Assembly: GCA_902363665.1 (NCBI GenBank)
Contig: CABJAW010000017.1
Coordinates: 27,353 to 91,352, forward strand
DNA from: Lachnospiraceae bacterium
GTDB lineage: Bacteria > Bacillota > Clostridia > Lachnospirales > Lachnospiraceae
DNA length: 64,000 nt
Direction of reading: 5' to 3'
Of the stretch, positions 36,046 through 44,881 are shown piece by piece (the first letter of the stretch is position 1; the number at the start of each line of letters is the position of its first letter). A program made the position numbers and the translations under genes. The notes beneath the pieces are model-generated. The model had not been told where the DNA came from, made no database searches, and saw nothing but the letters and a program-made list of their open reading frames with translations.

Positions 36046-36787
36046 CTCGTCTTCTTCCTCCTGACAGAATGATCAGCCGCAGCAGCTGTAAAACAGATGC
36101 CGCAAGGCTCGCCACATACGTAAGTGCCGCTGCTTTTAACACCTTTCTTCCTCCGGACAGCTCCGTATCACTGAGCATATGGCTTGATTCCAGAATCTTC
36201 AATGCGCGCGAAGATGCATTGAACTCTACCGGCAGTGTGACGAGCTGAAACAGTACCGCAAGAGAAAACAGGATAATTCCGGCCGTAACCAGAGGACGGA
36301 TGGATAAAATCAGTCCGGCGATAAACACCGGCCATGACAGTGAAGAACCAAAATTAGCCGCCGGTACCAGTGTGCTGCGCAGCACAAGCGGGCCATATTT
36401 TTCTTTGTCCTGAATCGCATGACCGCATTCATGCGCCGCAACGCAGACTGCCGCGATGGAATTTGATCCGTACGTACTGTCCGAAAGCCGCAGGGTCTTT
36501 GTTCTCGGATCATAATGGTCCGTCAGCTGCCCACTGATCCGCTGGATCGAGACGTCATAAATCCCGGCGCTGTGCAGTACCCGTTCAGCAGCTGCAGCGC
36601 CCGTCAGTCCAGACATGCTGCGGATCTTTGCATAATGGTTAAATGTACTCTTTACATTGGAAGAAGCAATCAGGGAAAGTACCAGTCCCGCGATGATCAG
36701 CAGATACGTCCAGTCAAACATATAGCCATAGCCTCCATACCCGTATCCGCCATAAAATGAATTTACACCTGATGCAAGCAGATTCAT
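36035..36787 (-). CDS. YugP-family membrane zinc metallopeptidase
   Basis: A 250-aa membrane protein of the YugP family. A short N-terminal Gly/Tyr-rich stretch (YGGYGYGGYGYMFDW) precedes a membrane helix. The catalytic HExxH appears in CVAAHECGHAIQ, followed by more hydrophobic helices. A conserved LPVEFNASSRALKIL block lies near residue 200 and contains the likely third zinc ligand (Glu). The physiological substrate is unknown. The ATG at 36787 has GGAGAG 5 bases upstream; the longer frame to 36850 runs back toward fmt without support. It sits in the priA-def-fmt operon, as in many clostridia. Confidence 0.93.
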   Translation of the reverse strand: MNLLASGVNSFYGGYGYGGYGYMFDWTYLLIIAGLVLSLIASSNVKSTFNHYAKIRSMSGLTGAAAAERVLHSAGIYDVSIQRISGQLTDHYDPRTKTLRLSDSTYGSNSIAAVCVAAHECGHAIQDKEKYGPLVLRSTLVPAANFGSSLSWPVFIAGLILSIRPLVTAGIILFSLAVLFQLVTLPVEFNASSRALKILESSHMLSDTELSGGRKVLKAAALTYVASLAASVLQLLRLIILSGGRRRDDD

Positions 36788-36818
36788 AAAATCTCTCCTT
36801 TCTTCCCGTTCTTTTCCG

Positions 36819-37778
36819 TTATTCTTCCCGGCCGCGTCCGAAACATTCACCGCATTCTACCGGATAACCGCGCAGAAATGCATCGACCTCCATCCGTTTC
36901 TTTCCTTCTGGCTGTACTTCTTTTAAGGAGAGAAGTCCATTCGCGGTCTGGATCACAAGATCGTTCTTTGTCACTTTGACTGCCGTACCGAATCCCGCTT
37001 TTTCTTTTGAATCTTCCGGCTCAACCTGCGCATCCCAGATTTTTAAGGTTTTTCCGCGATAGTGCGTATAGGCGCTCGGCCACGGATTCAGGCCGCGGAT
37101 CAGGCACTCTATTTTTTTTGCATCCTGATTCCAGTCGATTTCGCCCTGCTTTTTTGTCAGCATTGCCGCGTACGGCGTCGGGCTTTCTGCCGGCTGTTTT
37201 TGGGCTGTTACGGTTCCGTTCTCCAGAGCCTCCAGCGTTTTGATCAGAAGCTGCGCACCGACTTCACTCAGTTTGTCAAACAGACTTCCACCGGTCTCTT
37301 TTTCCTCCAGTGCCACAGTCTCCTTTAAAAGCATATCGCCGGTATCCAATCCGGCATCCATCTGCATCGTTGTCACACCGGATTCCTTTTCCCCGTCAAT
37401 AACCGCCCACTGAATCGGCGCCGCGCCGCGGTATTTCGGAAGCAGTGAAGCATGTACATTGATACAGCCGTATTTCGGCAGTTTTAAAATACTCTCCGGA
37501 ATGATCTGGCCAAACGCCACTACCACGATCACATCCGGTGCAAGTTCCTCTAACACGGAATGCCACTGTGCCTCCCGGATCTTTGCCGGCTGATAAACCG
37601 GAATTCCAGCTTCCACCGCAACTTCCTTTGTCGGTGTCATCTGCAGTGCTTTTCCGCGCCCCTTCGGCTTGTCCGGCTGAGAAAAAACTGCTGCGACTTC
37701 ATATTTCGAATCGATCAGTGCCTTCAGCGTACCGACTGCAAAGTCAGGCGTTCCCATAAATACAACTTTTTTTATCAT
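36819..37778 (-). CDS. fmt: Methionyl-tRNA formyltransferase
   Basis: Fmt formylates initiator Met-tRNA. The 319-aa product begins MIKKVVFMGTPDFAVGTLKA. It shows the folate-binding HASLLPKYRGAAPIQWAVIDG motif and the catalytic DTGDMLL segment, followed by a C-terminal anticodon-side domain. The ATG at 37778 has GAGGAG 8 bases upstream; the alternative GTG at 37787 is too close to that site. def ends 5 bp before the start, so the deformylase/formyltransferase pair is coupled. Confidence 0.97.
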   Translation of the reverse strand: MIKKVVFMGTPDFAVGTLKALIDSKYEVAAVFSQPDKPKGRGKALQMTPTKEVAVEAGIPVYQPAKIREAQWHSVLEELAPDVIVVVAFGQIIPESILKLPKYGCINVHASLLPKYRGAAPIQWAVIDGEKESGVTTMQMDAGLDTGDMLLKETVALEEKETGGSLFDKLSEVGAQLLIKTLEALENGTVTAQKQPAESPTPYAAMLTKKQGEIDWNQDAKKIECLIRGLNPWPSAYTHYRGKTLKIWDAQVEPEDSKEKAGFGTAVKVTKNDLVIQTANGLLSLKEVQPEGKKRMEVDAFLRGYPVECGECFGRGREE

Positions 37779-37783
37779 TCCGA

Positions 37784-38269
37784 TCACTCCTCGATTTCTT
37801 CCGCCTCTTCGCCGGAAACATCCATCAGCTCACCCTCCACGTAACGCACATACATGATTCCGTCCAGATGATCGCACTCATGGCAGACTGCGCGTGCCAG
37901 AAGCTCAGTACCTTCAAACTCATACGGCTCACCATTCTCATCAAGTGCACGTACCTTCACGTAATTTGGACGGGTCACGATACCAGCCTGTCCCGGAAGA
38001 CTTAAGCAGCCCTCCTGTCCGGTCTGAGAACCGGATGTCTCCAGAATCTCCGGATTTACCATAACAATCGGACCTTCTCCAATATCGATGACCACGATGC
38101 GCTTGAGCACGCCGACCTGCGGTGCTGCAAGTCCGACACCATTTGCATCATACATCGTATCAAGCATATCCTGAATGAGCTCGCGGTCACGGTCTGTCAC
38201 CTGCTTCAGCGGTCTGCACACCTTCTCCAGTTTTTCGTCTCCCATAATTCTAATCTGTCTTAATGCCAT
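37784..38269 (-). CDS. def: Peptide deformylase
   Basis: Def removes the formyl group from nascent proteins. The 161-aa product has the three metal and active-site motifs GVGLAAPQVG, EGCLSLPG and HECDHLDG. An acidic tail (SGEEAEEIEE) ends the protein. It is followed directly by fmt and preceded by priA, a conserved order. Confidence 0.98.
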   Translation of the reverse strand: MALRQIRIMGDEKLEKVCRPLKQVTDRDRELIQDMLDTMYDANGVGLAAPQVGVLKRIVVIDIGEGPIVMVNPEILETSGSQTGQEGCLSLPGQAGIVTRPNYVKVRALDENGEPYEFEGTELLARAVCHECDHLDGIMYVRYVEGELMDVSGEEAEEIEE

Positions 38270-38346
38270 TTTCGTTCCTCCTGATTTCTTCCTGATATTG
38301 TTAACAGCTATTCTGCTGCGGCCGCAAAACGGATATTTGCAGTCTT

Positions 38347-40593
38347 CTAATTCATCTCAAACTGAACCCGGATCTCCCGGAATCCTTCATTCATCTCAAT
38401 ATATTGTTCCACGATATTTTTTACTGCGATCAGCTTTTTTGTATTTTCGTGCTTGACGTAAATCGCCTTTCGGTAAACATCATTGATTTTTGCAATCGGC
38501 TCATCCGCCGGCCCGATCACAGCAGCTTCACATCGGCCCGACACCTGACGGATAAATTTTGCAAGATAACCTGCCGCAACTGCAAGATGCTCCTCATCCG
38601 CTCCCGATACATGCACCGCCATCATACTTCCGGCCGGCGGGTAAAGGGAAAGACGGCGGTACGCCATCTCCTGCTCATAAAACGGCTCGTACGCCTGATC
38701 CGCCGCACACACAATCGCATAATGCTCCGGATCATACGTCTGGATCACAACCTCACCCGGCTCCTTTCCGCGGCCGGCTCTTCCCGCCGCCTGTACCAGA
38801 AGCTGAAAGGTTTTCTCAGCTGCGCGGTAATCGCTTACATGGAGCGACAAGTCTGCCGCAAGGATTCCAACCAGCGTCACATTCGGAAAATCGTGACCCT
38901 TTACAATCATCTGTGTACCAATCAGAATATCCGCCTCCCGATTTCCAAACGCCCGCAGGATCTCCGCATGGCCATCCTTTCCGCGCGTTGTATCTGCATC
39001 CATACGAAGCGTCCGTGCCTGCGGAAATGCTTTTTTCACAATCTCTTCAATCTGCTGTGTGCCGGCTTTAAAGCCGCCGATAAACGGTGACCCGCACTTT
39101 GGGCACGTTTTCACCGCTTCCTGTGTATAGCCGCAGTAATGGCAGACCATCCGGCCTCCGCGGTGCAGAGAAAGAGACACATCACAGTGCGGACATTTCA
39201 GTACATGGCCGCATGCCCGGCACGACACAAAACCAGAATACCCTCTCCGGTTCAAAAAAAGCAGGATCTGCTGTTTTTTCTCCAGTCTCTGACGCATCTT
39301 CCCATAAAGGGCACGGCTTAGAATCGACCGGTTTCCTTCTTTTAATTCCTGTCTTAAATCGACCGTCGTTACCTGCGGAAGCGCTCCGCCTGTGGCCCGG
39401 CTGGGAAGCTCAAGCAGATGGTACCATCCGTTTTTTGCGCCGTAATACGCTTCCATCGACGGCGTCGCACTGCCGAGTACCAGCTGAGCCCCTTCAAGCT
39501 GCGCCCGCTTTCGCGCCGTCTCTCTTGCATGGTAACGCGGTGTTGTCTCGCTGCGGTAGGAATCCTCGTGTTCCTCATCAATGATGATCATTCCGAGATT
39601 CGGAAACGGAGTAAAAAGTGCGGACCGCGGGCCGATCATCACATCGATCTCCCCGTTTCTGGCACGCTCAAACTGATCGTACCGCTCCGCCTGAGAAAGT
39701 CTGGAGTGCAGGATTGAGATCCGTTCACCAAATCGCCGGTAAAACCGCAGCACATTCTGATACGTCAGTGAGATTTCCGGGATCAGCAGGATTGCCTGCT
39801 GCCCACGTTCAAGCGCATATGCAATCAGCTCGATATAAACTGCTGTCTTTCCGCTTCCGGTCACGCCGTGAATCAGCCATCCATCCGGATGCTCCCAGCT
39901 GCCGCAGATCACATCAACAACATGCTTCTGCTGTTCATTCAGCTGCACTCCGCTTCCATCCGGCAGGGCACCGTCTGTCCCGCCGCCCTGCGCTTTCAGT
40001 TCTTCGAGCACTGCCGGTGTCCGATAGATCTGATCCGTCTCACAGGTGATCATCCCTGCTTCCTCCAGCGGGCGAATCACCGCCTGCGTAATCCGGAGGC
40101 TTCCGGTTACGATTTCCATCGGAAGCTCCGGCTGTTCGATCAGAGCTTCCAGAAGCCTTGCCCGCGCACTCTGATGTTTTTTTCGAAACACTTCCAGAAA
40201 TTCCAGTGCCTGCTCTTTTGGAATCGTTCTCACGATCCGCTTTTTCTTTTTCGGCGCGGCCTTTTCCCGAAACGGAAGCACCGTGCGCAGCGCCTGCACC
40301 GTGGAGGAACCATAATAATCCCGGATCCAGAGCGCCAGTGCAGTCAGTTTCGACTCCGCACCGACAAGATCGGTTTCAATCCGTCCGATCCTTTTCAGCT
40401 TTTCCGGCGGGCAGGCCGGGTGCTCTGTGATCTGCAGCACATACCCTTTTTTCAGATGGTCACCGCGCCCAAACGGGACTTCCACCACATTTCCGGGTTC
40501 CAGTACACGTTCCAGTTCTTCCGGCACTTTGTACTGAAATGTCTGATCCAGACGACTGTGTGAGATATCGATAATGATATCCGCATATAACAT
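38347..40593 (-). CDS. priA: Primosomal replication restart helicase PriA
   Basis: PriA restarts stalled replication forks by 3'-5' unwinding and primosome loading. The 748-aa protein has an N-terminal DNA-binding domain (ADIIIDISHSRLDQTFQYKV), a DEAH helicase core with HGVTGSGKTAVYIELI (Walker A) and IIIDEEHEDSYRSE (DEEH), and the double zinc-binding insertion (CRACGHVLKCPHCD, then CHYCGY and CPKCG). Helicase motifs V and VI (LVQAAGRAGRGKEPG) are present. Length is normal. Confidence 0.97.
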   Translation of the reverse strand: MLYADIIIDISHSRLDQTFQYKVPEELERVLEPGNVVEVPFGRGDHLKKGYVLQITEHPACPPEKLKRIGRIETDLVGAESKLTALALWIRDYYGSSTVQALRTVLPFREKAAPKKKKRIVRTIPKEQALEFLEVFRKKHQSARARLLEALIEQPELPMEIVTGSLRITQAVIRPLEEAGMITCETDQIYRTPAVLEELKAQGGGTDGALPDGSGVQLNEQQKHVVDVICGSWEHPDGWLIHGVTGSGKTAVYIELIAYALERGQQAILLIPEISLTYQNVLRFYRRFGERISILHSRLSQAERYDQFERARNGEIDVMIGPRSALFTPFPNLGMIIIDEEHEDSYRSETTPRYHARETARKRAQLEGAQLVLGSATPSMEAYYGAKNGWYHLLELPSRATGGALPQVTTVDLRQELKEGNRSILSRALYGKMRQRLEKKQQILLFLNRRGYSGFVSCRACGHVLKCPHCDVSLSLHRGGRMVCHYCGYTQEAVKTCPKCGSPFIGGFKAGTQQIEEIVKKAFPQARTLRMDADTTRGKDGHAEILRAFGNREADILIGTQMIVKGHDFPNVTLVGILAADLSLHVSDYRAAEKTFQLLVQAAGRAGRGKEPGEVVIQTYDPEHYAIVCAADQAYEPFYEQEMAYRRLSLYPPAGSMMAVHVSGADEEHLAVAAGYLAKFIRQVSGRCEAAVIGPADEPIAKINDVYRKAIYVKHENTKKLIAVKNIVEQYIEMNEGFREIRVQFEMN

Positions 40594-40671
40594 CCCGTCC
40601 CTGCTCCTCCTTCTTTTTGTTTTTCCTGCTGCTTCAATCCACGGTCCGTATTTTTGCAGAAACTGACATAA

Positions 40672-40730
40672 TCATCCCATCGCTTAGTGCTCCGCGCACT
40701 TGAAGCGGGAAATGCATACCTGCGTTCAAA
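40672..40730. repeat. REP-like repeat between priA and murE
   Basis: It contains CGCTTAGTGCTCCGCGCACT followed by TGAAGCGGG and ends in CTGCGTTCAAATGC. A 29-bp core is identical to 56018-56046. It forms a nested hairpin (CGCTT/AAGCG around AGTGC/GCACT). Confidence 0.78.
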
Positions 40731-40766
40731 TGCGGACACCTTTATGCGAAAGCACCTGTCCGCATT
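40729..40766. terminator. Inverted repeat after murE, possible weak terminator
   Basis: AATGCGGACA (40729-40738) pairs perfectly with TGTCCGCATT (40757-40766), starting 2 bp after the murE stop codon. The following minus-strand sequence is CATTTGAACG, so the T-run is poor. Confidence 0.45.
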
Positions 40767-40768
40767 GA

Positions 40769-42250
40769 TCATTCTGCGCCATTCACCTTTTTCCGGTCTT
40801 CTTCCAGAATCTCCTGAATCAGGACGCGCTCGTCCATCGGATATTTTTTGCCTTCAATTTCCTGATAATCCTCGTGTCCCTTTCCTGCAAGAATAATGAC
40901 ATCTCCGGGCTCGCCATGGTGAATCGCGTAAGCGATCGCCTCTTTGCGGTTTGTGATCGTAATGTATTTTCCGTCGGTCTTTTTAATGCCGGTCACAATA
41001 TCCGCAATGATCTCCTCCGGCTTTTCATAACGCGGATTGTCCGATGTGATAATCGTGAAATCTGCCAGTTTTCCGGATACCTCACCCATTTCATAGCGGC
41101 GCAGCTTTGAACGGTTGCCTCCGCAGCCGAACATGCACACCAGCCGTTTCGGATGATACTCTTTCAAGGTGGTCAGCAGGCTTTCCAGTGCCATTGCGTT
41201 GTGCGCATAGTCGATCATTAAAGTAAAGTCATCCGAAACTTTTACTTTTTCAACGCGGCCCTTTACCTTCGCCTTTTTCAGTGCTTCCACGATCTGCTCC
41301 GGCTCCACCTTGAAGTGACGGCAGATCGCAATCGCAGTCAGTGAATTGTAAACACTGAATTTACCAGGAATATCCACTTCCACATTAAAATGCATCTTAC
41401 CGGTCACGGTATAACGGATCCCAAGATAACCCGGGCGGCTGACAAGCTCCAGATTTTCTGCGCGCAGATCTGCTTTCTCAGAAAGACCAAACGTCTCAAC
41501 TTCGCACGTGTGACCCCTTAAAATATCTGCAAGATGCGGATCGTCCGCATTCATAATACCCACTTTACACTGGCGGAACAGAAGGCTCTTGCATGCCACG
41601 TAATCCTCAAAGCTGGCATGCTCGGCCGGTCCGATATGGTCTGGTTCGATATTCGTAAAAATACCGAGTTCAAACGGAATCCCCGCGGTGCGGTTCAGCA
41701 TCAGGCCCTGGGAAGAAACTTCCATCACGACAATCTGGCATCCCTTATCTGCCATCTGTCGGAAGTACTTCTGAATCGTCATTGACTCCGGCGTCGTATT
41801 GTTTGCCGGAATCACCTCATCCCCGATAATCGCCTCGATCGTGCCGATCAGTCCGACCTTATAACCTGCAGATTCCAGAATTGACTTCACCATATAAGTC
41901 GTCGTCGTCTTTCCTTTTGTGCCGGTTACACCGATGACCTTCATCTCTTCCGCCGGGTAACCATAATAAGCAGCTGAGATCAATGCCATCGCATAGCGTG
42001 AATCCTTCACCTGAATCACGGTCACATCCTTTGGTGCCTCCACCGGCTCTTCCACAACCAGCACCTTTGCACCTGCGGCCACCACCTGCGGTGCATACTT
42101 ATGACCGTCGGTCACAGCTCCTTTTATACAGAAAAAAAGGGAACCCTCCCCCGCTTTTCTTGAATCATTGCTTATATCTCTGACCTCGATATCCGTCTCT
42201 CCCTGCAGACAGCGGTATTCCAGTCTTTCCAATAACTTTGTCAGTTTCAT
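40769..42250 (-). CDS. murE: UDP-MurNAc-tripeptide synthetase MurE
   Basis: MurE adds the third residue of the peptidoglycan stem. The 493-aa product has an N-terminal UDP-binding domain (VRDISNDSRKAGEGSLFFCI), the Mur ligase P-loop GVTGTKGKTTTTYMVKSI and the substrate motif TSDNPRYEKPEEI. DNPR in this loop indicates meso-diaminopimelate rather than lysine. The ATG at 42250 has GGAGGG about 9 bases upstream; the frame to 42292 is extended without support. It is detached from the dcw cluster 15 kb away and has its own promoter. Confidence 0.96.
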   Translation of the reverse strand: MKLTKLLERLEYRCLQGETDIEVRDISNDSRKAGEGSLFFCIKGAVTDGHKYAPQVVAAGAKVLVVEEPVEAPKDVTVIQVKDSRYAMALISAAYYGYPAEEMKVIGVTGTKGKTTTTYMVKSILESAGYKVGLIGTIEAIIGDEVIPANNTTPESMTIQKYFRQMADKGCQIVVMEVSSQGLMLNRTAGIPFELGIFTNIEPDHIGPAEHASFEDYVACKSLLFRQCKVGIMNADDPHLADILRGHTCEVETFGLSEKADLRAENLELVSRPGYLGIRYTVTGKMHFNVEVDIPGKFSVYNSLTAIAICRHFKVEPEQIVEALKKAKVKGRVEKVKVSDDFTLMIDYAHNAMALESLLTTLKEYHPKRLVCMFGCGGNRSKLRRYEMGEVSGKLADFTIITSDNPRYEKPEEIIADIVTGIKKTDGKYITITNRKEAIAYAIHHGEPGDVIILAGKGHEDYQEIEGKKYPMDERVLIQEILEEDRKKVNGAE

Positions 42251-42315
42251 TCGGATTATCCCTCCTGTGAGATTTTTCGCTGATCTTGGCATCCTGACAT
42301 TTTTTATACCTGACG

Positions 42316-42377
42316 CAAGCTCATAAGATTCCTTATGAGCTTCTTCTTATTCTAACATGGATACAGACGCACCACAA
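42316..42377 (-). promoter_or_regulatory. murE promoter with leader hairpin
   Basis: Minus strand: -35 TTGTGG (42372-42377), 17 bp, -10 TAGAAT (42349-42354). Directly downstream in the leader is a strong stem AAGCTCATAAG/CTTATGAGCTT (about 42316-42341) without a T-run. It could be an mRNA stabiliser or an operator. The -35 is weak. Confidence 0.55.
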
Positions 42378-42391
42378 GAAAAAACGAAATA

Positions 42392-43078
42392 TTACTCCGC
42401 CTTTTTCGCACACACATCCAGGAAGAATCGGATCACGCGGCTTCCATCCACGGTATCGTCCCTGCGGTTTGCAAAGCACATCCGCTCCGGATGCCACTGA
42501 ACCGAGTAAACCGGGAGAGAGGTATGTACAAGCGCCTCCACCACGCTATCTTCTGATAAAGATACCGTTTCCAGTCCTGTTCCGACAGTTCCGACTGCCT
42601 GATGATGTGCGCTGTTTGTCGGATACTCCGTACCGTACAGTTCTTCCAGCCATGTCCCCGGTTTTGTAATGCTCCTGTGAACTTTATCCTGATCTCCGGT
42701 CCTTCTGTGGCACTCATTTTTTTCGCCGAGATCCTGAATCAGATCTCCTCCAAAGTAAATATTAATAACCTGATGGCCTCTGCAGATGCCAAGCACCGGT
42801 TTTCCTGCTTTTACAAAGCGGTCAAGCACTTCAAACTGCAATGCGTCCAGTTCAGGGCTGATCCCAAGGCTTCCATTTATTTCCTGTCCAAAGCGCGCCG
42901 GATCTACATCGTCACCGCCAGGCAGCAGTAATCCATCGTATTCCTGTGGATCACAGACTTCTTTTATAACAACCGGCCGTGCACCAAGTTCTCTCAAAGC
43001 ATTTTCGTAATTTGCCGTTGGCATATCCAGAACTGGAATGGCTATTTTCAATTGATTTTCTTCTGATTTTGTCTCCAT
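42392..43078 (-). CDS. Class I glutamine amidotransferase, peptidase C26 family
   Basis: A 228-aa PuuD-like gamma-glutamyl hydrolase. The nucleophile cysteine is in GICRGHQVIN, and the catalytic His-Glu pair is in YSVQWHPERM. LLLPGGDDVDPARFG is the typical family block. These enzymes hydrolyse gamma-glutamyl bonds, for example gamma-Glu-GABA, or relatives of folate polyglutamate. The ATG at 43078 has GGAGG about 8 bases upstream. It stands alone between murE and gltBD; the exact substrate is unknown. Confidence 0.92.
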   Translation of the reverse strand: METKSEENQLKIAIPVLDMPTANYENALRELGARPVVIKEVCDPQEYDGLLLPGGDDVDPARFGQEINGSLGISPELDALQFEVLDRFVKAGKPVLGICRGHQVINIYFGGDLIQDLGEKNECHRRTGDQDKVHRSITKPGTWLEELYGTEYPTNSAHHQAVGTVGTGLETVSLSEDSVVEALVHTSLPVYSVQWHPERMCFANRRDDTVDGSRVIRFFLDVCAKKAE

Positions 43079-43138
43079 TTTTTCCTGCCTCCATTTTTGC
43101 AGTCATTTTGTCTTATTCTGATATTTTTGTTCCTGTTC

Positions 43139-43190
43139 AGACCCAACCGTAAAGCAGACATTCGCAGTCGCTTCGCGGCCTGCGTTCAAA
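43139..43190. repeat. REP-like palindromic repeat
   Basis: It begins TTCAGACCCAACCGTAAAGC, close to the end of the 142-bp mobile element (TTCAGAGCCAA), and continues into a CGCAGTCGCTTCGCGGCCTG hairpin ending TGCGTTCAAA. It is similar to 34621-34669. It lies in the 306-bp gap upstream of the amidotransferase gene; the rest of this gap shows only the gltD terminator. Confidence 0.75.
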
Positions 43191-43325
43191 ACACTGCCCG
43201 CTCATCGGTGCTGCACATCTTGAACCGCTTCCTTATTATAAGGAATTTTTTCTGCGTATGCAACACCCAGTTCTTTTTCCTGCCACATCCGGTCAAAACG
43301 TTTTGTGCCGGCAGTTTTTCTGCGC

Positions 43326-43358
43326 AAAAAGATCCGGAGAAAATTCCCCGGATCTTTT
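43326..43358 (-). terminator. Terminator of gltBD
   Basis: AAAAGATCCGG (43327-43337) pairs with CCGGATCTTTT (43348-43358) around a 10-base loop and is followed by TTTTTGCG on the minus strand. It is 27 bp after the gltD stop. Confidence 0.92.
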
Positions 43359-43384
43359 AATTTACTCTCGGAATCTTTTTGTAC

Positions 43385-44869
43385 TTACAGATTCGTATAT
43401 CCCATCAGATATTTATCTACTTCTTTTGCAGCTTCCCGGCCCTCGCGGATCGCCCATACCACCAGAGACTGTCCCCGGTGCATATCTCCTGCCGTAAATA
43501 CCTTCGGAACGCTCGTTGCAAACGCGCCTGGTTTCGTCAGGACATTCGTTCTGCCATCCAGATCAACCTTAAATGCATCCGTCACATATTTCTGCGAACC
43601 GAGGAATCCCGCCGCGATCAGCACAATATCTGCTTTTACTGTCTCCTCACTGCCCTCGATCGGAACCATCATCATTCTTCCGGTCTTCTCGTCGCGCTTT
43701 CCTTCCAGCTTCTGCAGCACCGCCTTACAAAGTTCACCCTTTTTGTTCATGACGAACTCTTTTACCGTCGTTGTATACAGACGCGGATCGTGCCCAAATA
43801 CTGCGATTGCTTCCTGCTGGCCGTAATCCGTCTTGCAGACTCTCGGCCACTGCGGCCATGGATTGGAGGCGGTACGCGTATCCGGTGCTTTTGGCATCAT
43901 CTCCAGCTGCGTCACAGAAGCAGCCCCAAGCCGGATTGACGTGCCGACACAATCGTTTCCGGTATCCCCGCCGCCAATGACAATCACATGCTTTCCCTTC
44001 GCGGAAATAAATTTCTTATCTGCGAAGTTTGAATCAAGCAGGCTCTTTGTCGTCGCCTTCAGGAAATCCACGGCGAAATAGATGCCTTTTGCCTCACGGC
44101 CCGGTGCCTTGATATCACGCGGATTGGAGGCTCCGCACGCCAGTACCACTGCGTCATACTGTTTCATCAGCTCTTCCGCTTTTACATTTTCACCGATGTT
44201 TGCATTCGTCACAAACTCGATGCCCTCCGCTTCCATGATTGCAAGGCGGCGGTCGATGACTTTTTTATCCAGCTTCATATTTGGGATTCCGTAGCGCAGA
44301 AGACCGCCGATCCGGTCATTCCGCTCATATACCGTCACTTTGTGGCCGCGCTTGTTCAGCTGCATGGCAGCCGCCAGTCCGGACGGACCGCTTCCGACAA
44401 CTGCCACCTTTTTCCCGGTGCGTACTTCCGGCGGGCAGGGTTTTACCAGCCCCGCCTCATAGGCATGCTCAATGATGGCACGCTCGTTTGCCTTTGTCGC
44501 AACCGGCTCTGTATCCAGATTACACGTACAGGCCGCTTCGCACAGCGCCGGGCAGACACGCGATGTAAACTCCGGGAAGCAGTGTGTCTTTGTCAGTCTT
44601 CGGTACGCTTCCTCCCAGTTTCCGTGATATACAAGATCGTTGCACTCTGGAACCAGATTGTTGAGCGGGCAGCCGGAGGCCATGCCCCCGATCATCATCC
44701 CCGCCTGGCAGAACGGCACGCCGCACGCCATACATCTTGCTCCCTGCACCTGCTGTTTTTCCAGAGAAAGCGGAACATGAAATTCCTCAAAATTCCGAAT
44801 TCGTTCCAGCGGTGCGATTTCCAGATCGTTCTCTCTTTTATATTCCATAAATCCGGTTGGTTTTCCCAT
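43385..44869 (-). CDS. gltD: Glutamate synthase small subunit GltD
   Basis: GltD passes electrons from NADPH through FAD and two 4Fe-4S clusters to GltB. The 494-aa product has the N-terminal cysteine clusters (CMACGVPFCQ, then CPLNNLVPECNDLV and CPALCEAACTC). The FAD-binding motif VVGSGPSGLAAAMQLNKRG and the NADPH-binding motif VIGGGDTGNDCVGTSIRLG follow. The ATG has AGGAGGTGTG upstream. It follows gltB by 12 bp, forming the usual operon, with a terminator right after. Confidence 0.97.
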   Translation of the reverse strand: MGKPTGFMEYKRENDLEIAPLERIRNFEEFHVPLSLEKQQVQGARCMACGVPFCQAGMMIGGMASGCPLNNLVPECNDLVYHGNWEEAYRRLTKTHCFPEFTSRVCPALCEAACTCNLDTEPVATKANERAIIEHAYEAGLVKPCPPEVRTGKKVAVVGSGPSGLAAAMQLNKRGHKVTVYERNDRIGGLLRYGIPNMKLDKKVIDRRLAIMEAEGIEFVTNANIGENVKAEELMKQYDAVVLACGASNPRDIKAPGREAKGIYFAVDFLKATTKSLLDSNFADKKFISAKGKHVIVIGGGDTGNDCVGTSIRLGAASVTQLEMMPKAPDTRTASNPWPQWPRVCKTDYGQQEAIAVFGHDPRLYTTTVKEFVMNKKGELCKAVLQKLEGKRDEKTGRMMMVPIEGSEETVKADIVLIAAGFLGSQKYVTDAFKVDLDGRTNVLTKPGAFATSVPKVFTAGDMHRGQSLVVWAIREGREAAKEVDKYLMGYTNL

Positions 44870-44881
44870 TTTTCACACCTC

